A stretch of DNA of 64,000 nucleotides, taken from NCBI GenBank assembly GCA_044361595.1, contig JBIKIN010000001.1, forward strand, positions 240,495-304,494. The letters are read 5' to 3'. This document shows, in pieces, positions 32,551 to 41,675 of the stretch. A model generated the notes under the pieces. That model saw nothing but the letters and a program-made list of their open reading frames with translations, was not told the origin of the DNA and searched no databases. Origin of the DNA: Pseudopedobacter sp044361595 (GTDB lineage: Bacteria > Bacteroidota > Bacteroidia > Sphingobacteriales > Sphingobacteriaceae). A program made the translations under genes and the position numbers. Numbering within the stretch: the stretch's first letter is position 1; each line of letters begins with the position of its first letter.

Positions 32551-33714
32551 CTAACCCTTTATCAATCTAGCCACAAACATCGTATCAGCTTTAGCCTGAT
32601 AACCTTTAATTAATTCTTGTCTTTCTACTTTTAGGTTAAAAGTATCACAAAGCCATTTTACTTGATCCTCGTTTTCTTCTTTAAAAACCGAGCAAGTGAT
32701 ATAAATTAAAGGTTTATCAGCTTTTAGATATTTCACCACATTTAGAGCCAGTTTTCTTTGTAAATCTGAATAGAATTTAATTTTGTGAGTTGCAAATTGA
32801 GCAATCATTTCTGGCGTACGACCCCATGTTCCAGAACCGCTGCAAGGTGCATCGAAAATAATCCCATCAAACTCGTAATCGTGTAAAAACAAATCCTGAC
32901 TTTGGGTTAAATCCATCACCTTTTTCTGATAATTTCTAATCCCTGCTAAGGCAAAACGTTGTTGTAAGTTCTCTAAAATAGATGCTCTATTATCGGTCAC
33001 TAAAAGCTTTAAATCAGCTTGTTGAGCATGTAATAGCAAGCTTTTTCCACCCGATGCTGCACAGCAATCCCACCATTTCTCCCATTTTTTAGGTTCAAAA
33101 AAAGCACCTACCTTTTGTGATGACCAATCTTGAATTTCGTAAGAACCACTATCGGTAATGATTTGCTCTAATTTAGTCCCATTGGGTAAAGCTATCGTTT
33201 GGTTACCTTTCACTTCAAATTTTATATCGGCAACAGCCAAAAGCTTGGTGATTTTTTGTTCTTCTGATGCTTTTACACGGATAAATAAATCGGGTTGAGT
33301 GAAAAATGATTTTAAAAAGGATTGCTCATCAATTCCTTCACTAAAATGTTGATGAAAAGGAAAAACATCGTCTAAATTAAAAGATAGATATATTGTTTTA
33401 ATAAAATCTAGTTTCTCTGATAAAGAATTGGCTATTAAATTATTCCACTCGAGTTGATAGTATTCTAAAAATGAATTCGGATTATTATTGGTTAAAAACT
33501 CGGCAACAGCTAATTTTTCTACTAAATCTATATCTTTTAAGGCATTTCCTAATCGATAATAATTATAAACCAATCTACTAGCATTACGTCTATCACGCGA
33601 ACCCATTTGCTTATTTTGGCGATAAAAAACGCCCAAAAATCGGCTTAAAGGCTCATCGTTTTTATATTCGCTAATAATTTTCTGAAAAGTACTAAACTGA
33701 TGGAAGGCTTTCAT
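32551..33714 (-). CDS. RsmB/NOP2/Sun-family RNA m5C methyltransferase (387 aa)
   Basis: The C-terminal two thirds are a class I methyltransferase of the Fmu/Sun type: DCCAASGGKSLLLHAQ (SAM motif I), LLVTDNRASILENLQQRF, FDGIIFDAPCSGSGTWGRTP with the motif IV Cys, and PLIYITCSVFKEENEDQVKW with the motif VI catalytic Cys. The first 150 residues are helical, and a NusB-like or PUA domain is not obvious; SRDRRNASRLVYNYYRLGN is a typical start for this subgroup. The enzyme should make 5-methylcytosine in rRNA or tRNA; which base is unknown. It begins immediately after the stop of the upstream lipoprotein gene (33715). Confidence 0.9.
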   Translation of the reverse strand: MKAFHQFSTFQKIISEYKNDEPLSRFLGVFYRQNKQMGSRDRRNASRLVYNYYRLGNALKDIDLVEKLAVAEFLTNNNPNSFLEYYQLEWNNLIANSLSEKLDFIKTIYLSFNLDDVFPFHQHFSEGIDEQSFLKSFFTQPDLFIRVKASEEQKITKLLAVADIKFEVKGNQTIALPNGTKLEQIITDSGSYEIQDWSSQKVGAFFEPKKWEKWWDCCAASGGKSLLLHAQQADLKLLVTDNRASILENLQQRFALAGIRNYQKKVMDLTQSQDLFLHDYEFDGIIFDAPCSGSGTWGRTPEMIAQFATHKIKFYSDLQRKLALNVVKYLKADKPLIYITCSVFKEENEDQVKWLCDTFNLKVERQELIKGYQAKADTMFVARLIKG

Positions 33715-34998
33715 TTATGGCTTTACAATTTCTAACTCGTTAAAACGATATTTCATCACCATTAAACCTACGTTATAATAGCCATAACGGGCATCTTTTA
33801 AAAATCTAAAATTGCTATGAATACCATCGGCATTTAGATTTTTAAACTCAGTAAAATAATCCTTACCGTATTTGTTCATCAAGTTTCCTAAATAATAACC
33901 AATATCAAAACCTTTAAAAGCATATTCTGATGGCTCTAAACTGTACTTAGATCTATAGTATTTAAGAAAATTAGCAACCCTAGTAGATTTATAATCTATT
34001 TGATAAGAGGAAGTGATATAAGTATTTAGTAGCTCTAATTGATTGTTATTTAGGAAAGTAGCCTTTTCCCAGCCCGGGTGACCAATCACTGCGATTTGAT
34101 AATTGGCTTTTAACTTTTCTAACTCGGGTAAGATGGTTAATAAGAAAATCCGATCTGTTGCAGGCAATACAATCACATTTAAACCTACCGGACTTAAAGA
34201 TTTATAAATATTTGGGTAACCTACAGCCTTAATTCCAATCTCGGCAAAGGGAATTCCTTTAGCCAAACTATCCATTCCTTTTTTAAACGGAACGGCATAT
34301 TTATACTCATCGGCTTGGCCACTTCTAATTAAAATTACTTTTTTAGGTTTTAAATCTGCATTTACAAATTCGGCGGCTTTAAATGCATGTTGATCTAAAG
34401 AACTGTTAAATGAAACTAAAAAAGGATTATTAAAATTTGCAGGATCTGAAGCTGCTAATGGCGAAACCATAGGCATTTTTCTATTCTTAGAATAAACAGA
34501 AAACTGTTTAATCCCGCTTGGAAATATGGGGCCAATCACTAAATCAGAAGCTTTAACATCTCCTCTATTGGCAATAGCTGATAATTTTACAGGATCATCT
34601 TGCGAGTCTATCACATTTAGCTTAAAGTTTATAGACCCTTTTTGGCGAGCCACAGAATCTAAACCCATTTTAAAACCTTGATAAAAATCAATAGCTATTT
34701 CAGATTTATTTAAATCTGATAATGATGCCGTTTTATAATCAACATGGTCTAAATCAAAAGGCAGCAGCATAGAAATTTGCATTTCTAGCTTTACTTCTGG
34801 CTTTACAGGCTCTACTTTAACAATAGGTTGCTCTACTTTTGGCTGTAAAACTGTAGTTTCTGCCGGAGCCTTTTGAACAGGAACTGTTTTAGGCGAGCAA
34901 GCTGCAACACAAAATGCACAAATAATTAAAAAATAAACAAACTTCTTACTCCCACTCAATGGTTGCTGGTGGTTTTGAGCTAATATCATATACAACAC
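33715..34998 (-). CDS. lipoprotein with periplasmic-binding (type I) fold (about 427 aa)
   Basis: The N-terminal part contains a lipoprotein signal: KKFVYFLIICAFCVAACSPK with lipobox VAAC. A Pro/Val/Glu-rich linker follows, then a type 1 periplasmic-binding-protein domain as in branched-chain amino-acid receptors (LLPFDLDHVDY, DFYQGFKMGLDSVARQKG, DLVIGPIFPSGIKQFSVYSK, MPMVSPLAASDPANFNNPFL, KVILIRSGQADEYKYAVPF). The start is uncertain: ATG 34998 or 34989 lies inside guaA and gives an odd hydrophilic leader, while a TTG just before the guaA stop (about 34959) would give a proper signal peptide. No permease genes are adjacent, so transport is doubtful; similar proteins occur with LysM domains in Bacteroidota. 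Confidence 0.8.
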   Translation of the reverse strand: MLYMILAQNHQQPLSGSKKFVYFLIICAFCVAACSPKTVPVQKAPAETTVLQPKVEQPIVKVEPVKPEVKLEMQISMLLPFDLDHVDYKTASLSDLNKSEIAIDFYQGFKMGLDSVARQKGSINFKLNVIDSQDDPVKLSAIANRGDVKASDLVIGPIFPSGIKQFSVYSKNRKMPMVSPLAASDPANFNNPFLVSFNSSLDQHAFKAAEFVNADLKPKKVILIRSGQADEYKYAVPFKKGMDSLAKGIPFAEIGIKAVGYPNIYKSLSPVGLNVIVLPATDRIFLLTILPELEKLKANYQIAVIGHPGWEKATFLNNNQLELLNTYITSSYQIDYKSTRVANFLKYYRSKYSLEPSEYAFKGFDIGYYLGNLMNKYGKDYFTEFKNLNADGIHSNFRFLKDARYGYYNVGLMVMKYRFNELEIVKP

Positions 34999-36484
34999 GG
35001 TTTATTCCTTTAACATTATTTATTATATCGTTAGATATTTTGGCTAACAAATCATAAGGTAAATGACTCCAATCGGCTGTCATCCCGTCTACAGATTCCA
35101 CTGCTCTAAGTGCGACCACATTTTCATAGGTTCTTTCATCACCCATTACTCCTACCGATTGTATAGGCAAATAAATAGCCCCTGCTTGCCAAACTTTATC
35201 ATACCAGCCGCTTTCTTTTAGGTTTTTGATATAAATAGCATCAGCATCTTGTAAAATAGAAACCTTTTCTGGTGTAATATCACCTAAAATTCTGATAGCT
35301 AAACCAGGTCCAGGAAACGGATGACGACCTAAAATATCGGCAGGTAAACCTAAAGCCTTACCCACTCTTCTCACCTCATCTTTAAATAATGATTTTAATG
35401 GCTCCACAATTTTAAGCTTCATAAAATCTGGCAAGCCACCCACATTATGGTGCGATTTTATAGTTGCCGATGGTCCGCCATTTACAGAAACAGACTCAAT
35501 CACATCTGGATAAATAGTGCCTTGTGCTAACCATTTTACATCATTGATTTGATGTGCTTCATCATCAAATACTTCTATAAAAACCCTGCCAATTGCTTTT
35601 CTTTTCAATTCTGGGTCAGATAATCCTTTTAAAGCATCGTAAAAACGTTGTTTAGCGTTTACTCCTTTAACATTTAAGCCTAAATCTTTATAAGAACTTA
35701 AAACAGATTCAAATTCGTCTTTGCGTAATAAACCGTTATCTACAAAAATACAGTGTAAGTTTTTTCCTACAGCTTGGTGTAAGATTAAAGCAGCAACAGA
35801 AGAATCTACTCCGCCCGATAATCCTAAAACAACTTTATCATCTTGTAATTGAGCTTTTAAAGCAGCAATAGTTTCCTCGGCAAAAGCAAAAGGAGTCCAA
35901 TCTTGGCTGCATCCGCAAATATCTAATAAGAAATTTTGCAATAATTGCTTTCCATCTGTAGAGTGTGTAACCTCTGGGTGAAACTGAATACCATAAGTTT
36001 GAGAGTCTTTAATATGATAGGCAGCAACTTTAACTGTATCTGTACTGGCAATGATTTCAAAATTTGCAGGAATTTCTTTAATGGTATCGCCATGAGACAT
36101 CCAAACTTGCGAACGAACCGGCAAGTCTTTCATCAACGGATTATTGGTATGGATATATTCTAAATTGGCTCTTCCGTATTCTCTAATTTCTGATGGCGTT
36201 ACATTTCCTCCACTATGTTGTGCAATATATTGAGCTCCATAACAAACTCCTAGTAAAGGTAATTTTCCATGAAACTGATTAAAATCTACTTGAGGCGCAT
36301 CTGGCGTACGAACTGAAGATGGACTTCCAGAAAGGATAACTCCTTTGGTAAATTCATCTATTTCTGGGATTTTGTTAAATGGGTGGATTTCACAATAAAC
36401 ATTTAGTTCTCTAACCCTTCTAGCAATAAGCTGGGTGTATTGCGAACCAAAATCGAGGATAAGGATTTTCTCTTGCATAGGCAA
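34946..36484 (-). CDS. guaA: GMP synthase (glutamine-hydrolysing)
   Basis: GuaA converts XMP to GMP with glutamine and ATP. The first 190 residues are a class I glutamine amidotransferase: ILILDFGSQYTQLIARRVRE, PLLGVCYGAQYIAQHSGG with the nucleophile Cys, and YGIQFHPEVTHS with the His and Glu. Next is the ATP-pyrophosphatase domain with the P-loop VVLGLSGGVDSSVAALIL, and the C-terminal dimerisation domain ending GINRVVYDISSKPPATIEWE, the usual family end. Length 512 is normal. The gene's 3' end overlaps the annotated start of the following lipoprotein gene by up to 53 bases. Confidence 0.98.
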   Translation of the reverse strand: MPMQEKILILDFGSQYTQLIARRVRELNVYCEIHPFNKIPEIDEFTKGVILSGSPSSVRTPDAPQVDFNQFHGKLPLLGVCYGAQYIAQHSGGNVTPSEIREYGRANLEYIHTNNPLMKDLPVRSQVWMSHGDTIKEIPANFEIIASTDTVKVAAYHIKDSQTYGIQFHPEVTHSTDGKQLLQNFLLDICGCSQDWTPFAFAEETIAALKAQLQDDKVVLGLSGGVDSSVAALILHQAVGKNLHCIFVDNGLLRKDEFESVLSSYKDLGLNVKGVNAKQRFYDALKGLSDPELKRKAIGRVFIEVFDDEAHQINDVKWLAQGTIYPDVIESVSVNGGPSATIKSHHNVGGLPDFMKLKIVEPLKSLFKDEVRRVGKALGLPADILGRHPFPGPGLAIRILGDITPEKVSILQDADAIYIKNLKESGWYDKVWQAGAIYLPIQSVGVMGDERTYENVVALRAVESVDGMTADWSHLPYDLLAKISNDIINNVKGINRVVYDISSKPPATIEWE

Positions 36485-36605
36485 AGATAAAAATTTATCA
36501 TCCCTAGCATCAATAAAAAATAAAATAGATGATAAAGCATTTCTTTTGTTAAAAGTTTGAAATTAACTTTTGTTTTATGGCGTTTTAACACGCTATACAC
36601 TGTAG

Positions 36606-36649
36606 TCCCGATGAAAAATCGGGAGCTGCCGTTTCTATCGTTAACGCAA
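36606..36649 (+). repeat. dispersed repeat, family B, short copy 2
   Basis: TCCCGA (36606-36611) and TCGGGA (36619-36624) pair around the loop TGAAAAA, followed by GCTGCCGTTTCTATCGTTAACGC in two overlapping blocks similar to the ends of copies 1 and 3. The middle part is missing. It lies between the divergent genes guaA and 36762. Confidence 0.65.
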
Positions 36650-36761
36650 TGGTTGAGTTTAAACTTTCCCTTAAAATTTAAATAATTAAACTCTTAATAA
36701 TTATCGTAAATGAATTTTGTAATTTAGATGTTCATAAACATCTGGTAATTATTTCATATTC

Positions 36762-37454
36762 ATGCAGCGAATCAAAAGCATATTTTCTTTACTTTTTTTA
36801 GGATTGATTTTTAGCATAATGATTATTTCTTGTGAATATGAAATCAGTAATAAAGATAAAATAAGTGCAAAAACAAGTATTTTAGACACAGGCTCTAGGT
36901 TTATCATCATACAAAAAGATACTACAACAATTAAGCCTACAGTAGACTCTACCTTAATAGATACAGTTAAAGCAGTTGTTAAGGTAGATAGTGTGATTAA
37001 GCCAATTGCAATACCGATAGTAGAAAAGCCGATAGAAAAACCGGTAAATAAACCAGCTTCTAATATGGATAAATTGGCAATCTATGCCAAATCACTAATT
37101 AAGAAACCTTACGCTTATGGGCAAAACACGCCCGAGAAAGGTTTTGATAACTCGGGTTTTGTAAACCATGTATTTTCTAAATTTAATATCACTGTACCTC
37201 GTTACAGTGCTGCTTTTGTTGTGGCAGGCAACGCGGTTAAAGAAAATGAAGCCACAAAAGGTGATATTTTACTTTTTTCAAAATCAGAATCTGATAAAAA
37301 AGTGGTTAATCAAGTTGCTATAGTTATTAGCGAGCAAGGTAAACCCATTTCTTTTATTATTTGCAGTTCTGGCAAAACCAATGGAGTGGTTATCACAAAT
37401 TTAAATAGCTACTATAAACCGAGATTAATGGGTGTAAGAAGATTAGGGGAATAA
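36762..37454 (+). CDS. NlpC/P60-like lipoprotein lacking catalytic residues (230 aa)
   Basis: A lipoprotein signal with Cys24 (MIISC) is followed by a low-complexity stretch rich in Pro, Val, Thr and Lys (about 40-100) and an NlpC/P60 fold: YAKSLIKKPYAYGQNTPEKG, FDNSGFVNHVFSKFNITVPR, KGDILLFSKS, NQVAIVISEQGKPISFI and SYYKPRLMGVRRL. In active members the motif is DCSGF. Here codon AAC gives Asn130 in place of the Cys, the usual His is Gln184 (NQVAIV), and the last polar His is also gone (near C201). The protein is probably a pseudoenzyme that binds peptidoglycan or another protein rather than cutting it. It stands alone. Confidence 0.85.
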   Translation: MQRIKSIFSLLFLGLIFSIMIISCEYEISNKDKISAKTSILDTGSRFIIIQKDTTTIKPTVDSTLIDTVKAVVKVDSVIKPIAIPIVEKPIEKPVNKPASNMDKLAIYAKSLIKKPYAYGQNTPEKGFDNSGFVNHVFSKFNITVPRYSAAFVVAGNAVKENEATKGDILLFSKSESDKKVVNQVAIVISEQGKPISFIICSSGKTNGVVITNLNSYYKPRLMGVRRLGE

Positions 37455-37456
37455 TT

Positions 37457-38347
37457 TTAATCTATCATTAATACCTTTAAAGCACTTGCTACATTTCCAA
37501 TTTCAAGAAATTCTACTGCTTTTAAGTGAATTTGAATAGTTCTAGTATTGGCATCGCCAATAGTGCTATCCAAAATTTCTTTGATCTCCTTTTCTGCTGC
37601 AAATGTCTGAACTTCATGCTCAGTAGGTAAAGCTTCTACATTTGCTAATTGTCCTAAATGGTTACCAGTTAAAATTTTAGAACTTTTAATATCATCTGGC
37701 AAGGCGTCAACACCAATTCCTAATTTATATAAAGGCTTAGCTACTTCAAACAAACTATCGGGAGTAATTTTACTATACCAATTCCCTCCTAATCGGGCTA
37801 CTTGATCTATTTTAAAAACATCTATTTTTCCATCACTACCTAAAATATTTAAATCAATATGGGCATACAAAACTTCGGCAATTACCAAATTCCCGGCCCC
37901 ACCTTCTTTACCTAATGGTATAATTTGATTTACTTTACACTCTAACTGAACAGGAGATTCTTGCACACGAGGTGGCTTTATTAAATTAGATTCTACAGCT
38001 GTAAAACCTGCTTTAACAAATTCGTTTGTACCTTTTGGATACTCTGTACTGGCCAAAGACATTTGCTGTACCATAGGATAGTTTACTATATTAATCACTA
38101 CTTCTGGTACCTCTAATAAATTTTCTAAGGTGTTTTTTGCGCTACCATCTCGTCCCCTATTCACTGGCGAAAACACACAAATAGGAGGATTAGAGCTTAC
38201 CAAATTAAAAAAACTAAACGGGCTCAAATTTACATTGCCTTCTTTGTCTATTGTTGATGCAAAACATATTGGACGTGGTGCAATAGCGCTACTTAATATT
38301 TGATAGGCTTCGGCATTAGATAAATCAGAAAAATTATAAGATGGCAT
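37457..38347 (-). CDS. flavin reductase family protein, FMN-binding split barrel (296 aa)
   Basis: The N-terminal 200 residues are a flavin-reductase-like split barrel: EAYQILSSAIAPRPICFAST, GNVNLSPFSFFNLVSSNPPI, CVFSPVNRGRDGSAKNTLEN, and LECKVNQIIPLGKEGGAGN. The last 90 residues are a helical extension. DIM6/NTAB-type proteins of this size are encoded next to fumarylacetoacetase genes in this phylum; the stop of that gene's neighbour is 1 base from this start. The substrate is not known; a role in aromatic amino-acid breakdown is inferred from context (homogentisate genes at 38349-42812). Confidence 0.88.
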   Translation of the reverse strand: MPSYNFSDLSNAEAYQILSSAIAPRPICFASTIDKEGNVNLSPFSFFNLVSSNPPICVFSPVNRGRDGSAKNTLENLLEVPEVVINIVNYPMVQQMSLASTEYPKGTNEFVKAGFTAVESNLIKPPRVQESPVQLECKVNQIIPLGKEGGAGNLVIAEVLYAHIDLNILGSDGKIDVFKIDQVARLGGNWYSKITPDSLFEVAKPLYKLGIGVDALPDDIKSSKILTGNHLGQLANVEALPTEHEVQTFAAEKEIKEILDSTIGDANTRTIQIHLKAVEFLEIGNVASALKVLMID

Positions 38348-38348
38348 A

Positions 38349-39344
38349 TTACTTTTTTAATGCTAAGATAGAAAAATCAGATTTCTCGGCCACTACGGTA
38401 GTGCTTAATCTGCCTAAACCGGTCACTTCCATATCTATAATATCGTTTGGTTTTAACCATTGAGGGGTATAATTAGGATTGTTTCTTAAGCCTGTCCCGT
38501 TTAATTCTAAAAAACAACCTGTACCAACAGTACCAGATCCTATTACATCTCCAGGTAAAACATCACAACCATAAGAAACACGTTCTATAATTTCGGCAAA
38601 AGTCCAGTTCATATCTTCTAAATTACCTTTAGAAACCTCTATTCCGTTTACAAAGCACTTCATCTCTAAATTATAACTATCTCCTTTATGACCTTCTTTT
38701 GTAAAAACTCTATACTGCTCTAGCTCGTCTTTAGTAACTAACCAAGGACCTAAAACAGTGGCAAAATCTTTTCCTTTTGCAGGTCCAAGATTTAGTCTCA
38801 TTTCTTCTAGCTGTAAAGTTCTGGCACTTAAATCATTCATAATCATATAACCAGCAATATATTCGTCAGCATCGGCAGCTTTTATATTTCTACCTTTTTT
38901 ATTTAATACAACTGCTATTTCTAATTCAAAATCTAGTTTATCAAAATGATCAGGCATACAAGGCACTACCCCTGTGCCATAAATAGCATTGTGATTTGTA
39001 AAATAAAAAACAGGAAATTGGTCAAACTCAGCAATCATTTCTGCATTACGGTTTATCCTTGCTGTTTCTACATGCTGCCTAAAAGCATAGGCATCTCTGC
39101 AAGAAGTAGGATGTGGAACTGGGGCTAAAATCTCAAAAAACAATTCTTCTTTTGCAGTAGATTTATTAGTTTTTAATTCATCAAAAACTCTTAATGCGGC
39201 CTCCATTAATGCATCACCACCTTCTAAAAACTGCTGCATGTTATCAGGAATAACATGATTTAGTGAGTTTAGATTATAAATATGACCGTTATAAAAAACA
39301 CCTAAATGCTCTTGATCTTCGGTTTTATATGATACTAGTTTCAT
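38349..39344 (-). CDS. fumarylacetoacetate hydrolase family protein (331 aa)
   Basis: The protein has the FAH C-terminal fold: RDAYAFRQHVETARINRNAE, DKLDFELEIAVVLNKKGRNI with the ExE metal ligands, YIAGYMIMNDLSARTLQLEE with the Asp ligand, AKGKDFATVLGPWLVTKDEL, and DVIGSGTVGTGCFLELNG. In tyrosine breakdown FAH splits fumarylacetoacetate to fumarate and acetoacetate. The neighbouring homogentisate dioxygenase and 4-hydroxyphenylpyruvate dioxygenase genes (plus strand, 40437 and 41676) make that role likely. The flavin reductase gene follows by one base. The protein is somewhat shorter than eukaryotic FAH (about 420 aa). Confidence 0.9.
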   Translation of the reverse strand: MKLVSYKTEDQEHLGVFYNGHIYNLNSLNHVIPDNMQQFLEGGDALMEAALRVFDELKTNKSTAKEELFFEILAPVPHPTSCRDAYAFRQHVETARINRNAEMIAEFDQFPVFYFTNHNAIYGTGVVPCMPDHFDKLDFELEIAVVLNKKGRNIKAADADEYIAGYMIMNDLSARTLQLEEMRLNLGPAKGKDFATVLGPWLVTKDELEQYRVFTKEGHKGDSYNLEMKCFVNGIEVSKGNLEDMNWTFAEIIERVSYGCDVLPGDVIGSGTVGTGCFLELNGTGLRNNPNYTPQWLKPNDIIDMEVTGLGRLSTTVVAEKSDFSILALKK

Positions 39345-39553
39345 AAAATAATACGGTTTTAGAATTTAACGATGGAATTGGTTTTATAACTGATTGAGTA
39401 AATGTACAAAATTGCTTAATTAACTTCTTTGTGTTTTTTAATTTTTGGCTATTCAATAATTTATATAGTCAACAATATTTTAAAAGAAAAAAATTTTTGA
39501 AACCTTTTGTCTTATATGTGGTATAAGGACGAAATTGATTTATAAAATAAGTT

Positions 39554-40144
39554 ATGACAACAAAAAAAATATTGTATATATTATTGAGCTTTACCATTTT
39601 ATTTGCCTCTTGCGAGAAAAATGAAATAACAGATTTAGAGATTTCTACATTAGAATATAATAATAAGAAACATAATTTAGAATCGGGTGGTATTTTGAAA
39701 TCTCAAACTACTACCATGTTTGGTACAACACCAACCCACAAAAATTATGATTTTTATACTACAGATGGTGAGTTTGTTACCAATAGTGCAGGTGAATTTT
39801 TAAATATCAGCGGAAGTGTTGTGGCATTTGCCGAACTTAACTCACCTAATACTACAGAATTTCAAACTGGTGTGTTTCAATACATAGATTCTAGTGAAGA
39901 CTTTAAATTGTCAGAAGAGACGTTAAAAGCAAAATATGATGGTAAATCATTTTTTACATATGCTTACATTATCGCCGAGTCAAAAAATAATGCCCTTTTA
40001 AACTTTAGTAATAAAATTGATGTAATGTCTGGAACAATTACAGTAAGTGGCTCGAAACCCAATTATACCATTGAGTATATGCTGGTTTTAGAAAATGGTA
40101 AAACTGCAAGTGGTAAATATTCTAAAGGATTTTCAAAGTTATAG
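39554..40144 (+). CDS. small lipoprotein of unknown function (196 aa)
   Basis: The first 20 residues (TTKKILYILLSFTILFASC) form a lipoprotein signal with Cys at about 20. The mature part is a Ser/Thr/Asn-rich beta protein (NNKKHNLESGGILKSQTTTM, GEFLNISGSVVAFAELN, SGTITVSGSKPNYTIEYMLV). I know no specific family. It lies between divergent FAH and the plus-strand hmgA, but is closed off by its own terminator at 40182, so it is probably an independent gene and not part of tyrosine catabolism. Confidence 0.75.
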   Translation: MTTKKILYILLSFTILFASCEKNEITDLEISTLEYNNKKHNLESGGILKSQTTTMFGTTPTHKNYDFYTTDGEFVTNSAGEFLNISGSVVAFAELNSPNTTEFQTGVFQYIDSSEDFKLSEETLKAKYDGKSFFTYAYIIAESKNNALLNFSNKIDVMSGTITVSGSKPNYTIEYMLVLENGKTASGKYSKGFSKL

Positions 40145-40181
40145 TTAGTTCGGGTTTAGTTAATAGTTAATTTGGTTTAAG

Positions 40182-40209
40182 AACCGCTTGCAAATCAAGC
40201 GGTTTTTTT
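40182..40209 (+). terminator. intrinsic terminator of the lipoprotein gene 39554-40144
   Basis: AACCGCTTG (40182-40190) pairs with CAAGCGGTT (40196-40204) around CAAAT and ends in a run of seven T. Confidence 0.92.
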
Positions 40210-40436
40210 ATTTCTTAATAAAAAGGCTATATTTACAAACCAAATAAACACAGACTTTGCAAAATTTAAACTGTTTTAAAATATTAGCTTCAGTAGTTTT
40301 ATCCAAATTTCGTTCGGCTATGCTTGCAAAAATTGTATTTGCTCAATATTCTCTGTAAATTACCTTTAGATAACAATCGTTATCAATCAATAACTCATAT
40401 TTAAATTCTTTCATTAATTAATTAAACAAATTAATT

Positions 40437-41594
40437 ATGCCGTTTTATTATAAACTAGGAAATATCCCATCTAAAAGACATACTCAGTTTCGTAAGCCTA
40501 ATGGCGAGCTCTATGCCGAAGAGCTGGTTTCTACGGAAGGTTTTTCGAGTAATTACTCTCTGGTATACCATACCTACGCTCCTACCATAGTTAAAGAATT
40601 AGGTGAAGCATATTCGGTAGAACCAAAAATTGCCCGAGAAAAACACTTAAAACATACCAGTTTAATTGGTTTTAAAATTAAACCCGAGGATGACTTTTTA
40701 AAAAGCCGTAAACCTATTTTAGTGAATAGCGATTTGCATATTTCTTTGGCTGCGCCAAAAAAATCTATGACAGATTATTTCTATAAAAACACCATGGCCG
40801 ATGAAATGATTTTTATTCATGAAGGGTCTGGGATTTTAAAAACTGGTTATGGAAATATCAATTTTGAGTATGGCGATTATCTAATTATTCCCAGAGGGGT
40901 GATTTATCAAATTCACTTTAATGATGAGAAAAACCGCTTATTTATTGTTGAAAGTTTTAGCCCAATAAAAGCACCAAAGCGTTACAGAAACGAAAATGGC
41001 CAGCTACTAGAACATTCGCCATATTGCGAAAGAGATATTAAAACACCAGAGAATTTAGAAACCCATGATGAGCATGGCGATTTTAAAATCTTGATTAAGA
41101 AGCAAGGTTTAATTTATCCTTACACTTACGCCACGCATCCTTTTGATTTTATTGGCTGGGATGGTTTCCATTATCCATGGGGATTTTCTATCCATAATTT
41201 TGAGCCTATTACCGGCAGATTGCATCAACCACCTCCAGTGCATCAAACTTTTGAGGCCCATAACTTTGTAGTATGTTCTTTTGTGCCTCGTAAATACGAT
41301 TACCATCCATTATCAATACCTGCGCCTTATAACCATTCTAATGTAGATTCTGATGAAGTTTTATACTACGTTGATGGTGATTTTATGAGTCGTAAATCGG
41401 TAGAAAAAGGTCAAATCACTTTGCATCCGGGGGGAATCCCTCATGGTCCACATCCAGGAACGGTAGAAAAATCTATCGGACAGGAAGAAACAAAAGAATT
41501 GGCTGTAATGATTGATCCTTTTAAACCATTAATGCTTACCGAAGATGCTTTAACCATAGAAGACCCCGATTATTACAAGAGTTGGATGGCTTAA
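40437..41594 (+). CDS. hmgA: homogentisate 1,2-dioxygenase
   Basis: HmgA opens the ring of homogentisate to maleylacetoacetate using iron and oxygen. The protein reads FYYKLGNIPSKRHTQFRKPN, MADEMIFIHEGSGILKTGYG, YGDYLIIPRGVIYQIHF, DFIGWDGFHYPWGFSIHNFE, HQPPPVHQTFEAHNFVVCSF, and ITLHPGGIPHGPHPG. His residues in PPVHQTFEAHNF and GIPHGPHPG are candidates for the iron ligands; I cannot fix from sequence which His and Glu bind. Length 385 suits the bacterial family. It is 81 bp upstream of hppD on the same strand and probably co-transcribed. Confidence 0.93.
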   Translation: MPFYYKLGNIPSKRHTQFRKPNGELYAEELVSTEGFSSNYSLVYHTYAPTIVKELGEAYSVEPKIAREKHLKHTSLIGFKIKPEDDFLKSRKPILVNSDLHISLAAPKKSMTDYFYKNTMADEMIFIHEGSGILKTGYGNINFEYGDYLIIPRGVIYQIHFNDEKNRLFIVESFSPIKAPKRYRNENGQLLEHSPYCERDIKTPENLETHDEHGDFKILIKKQGLIYPYTYATHPFDFIGWDGFHYPWGFSIHNFEPITGRLHQPPPVHQTFEAHNFVVCSFVPRKYDYHPLSIPAPYNHSNVDSDEVLYYVDGDFMSRKSVEKGQITLHPGGIPHGPHPGTVEKSIGQEETKELAVMIDPFKPLMLTEDALTIEDPDYYKSWMA

Positions 41595-41675
41595 GGCTGA
41601 AAGCCAAAAGCTAAATGCTCAAAGCAGATTGCTGAGGCACAAAATAAATTAAACATGATTAATTAGAATAATTAT

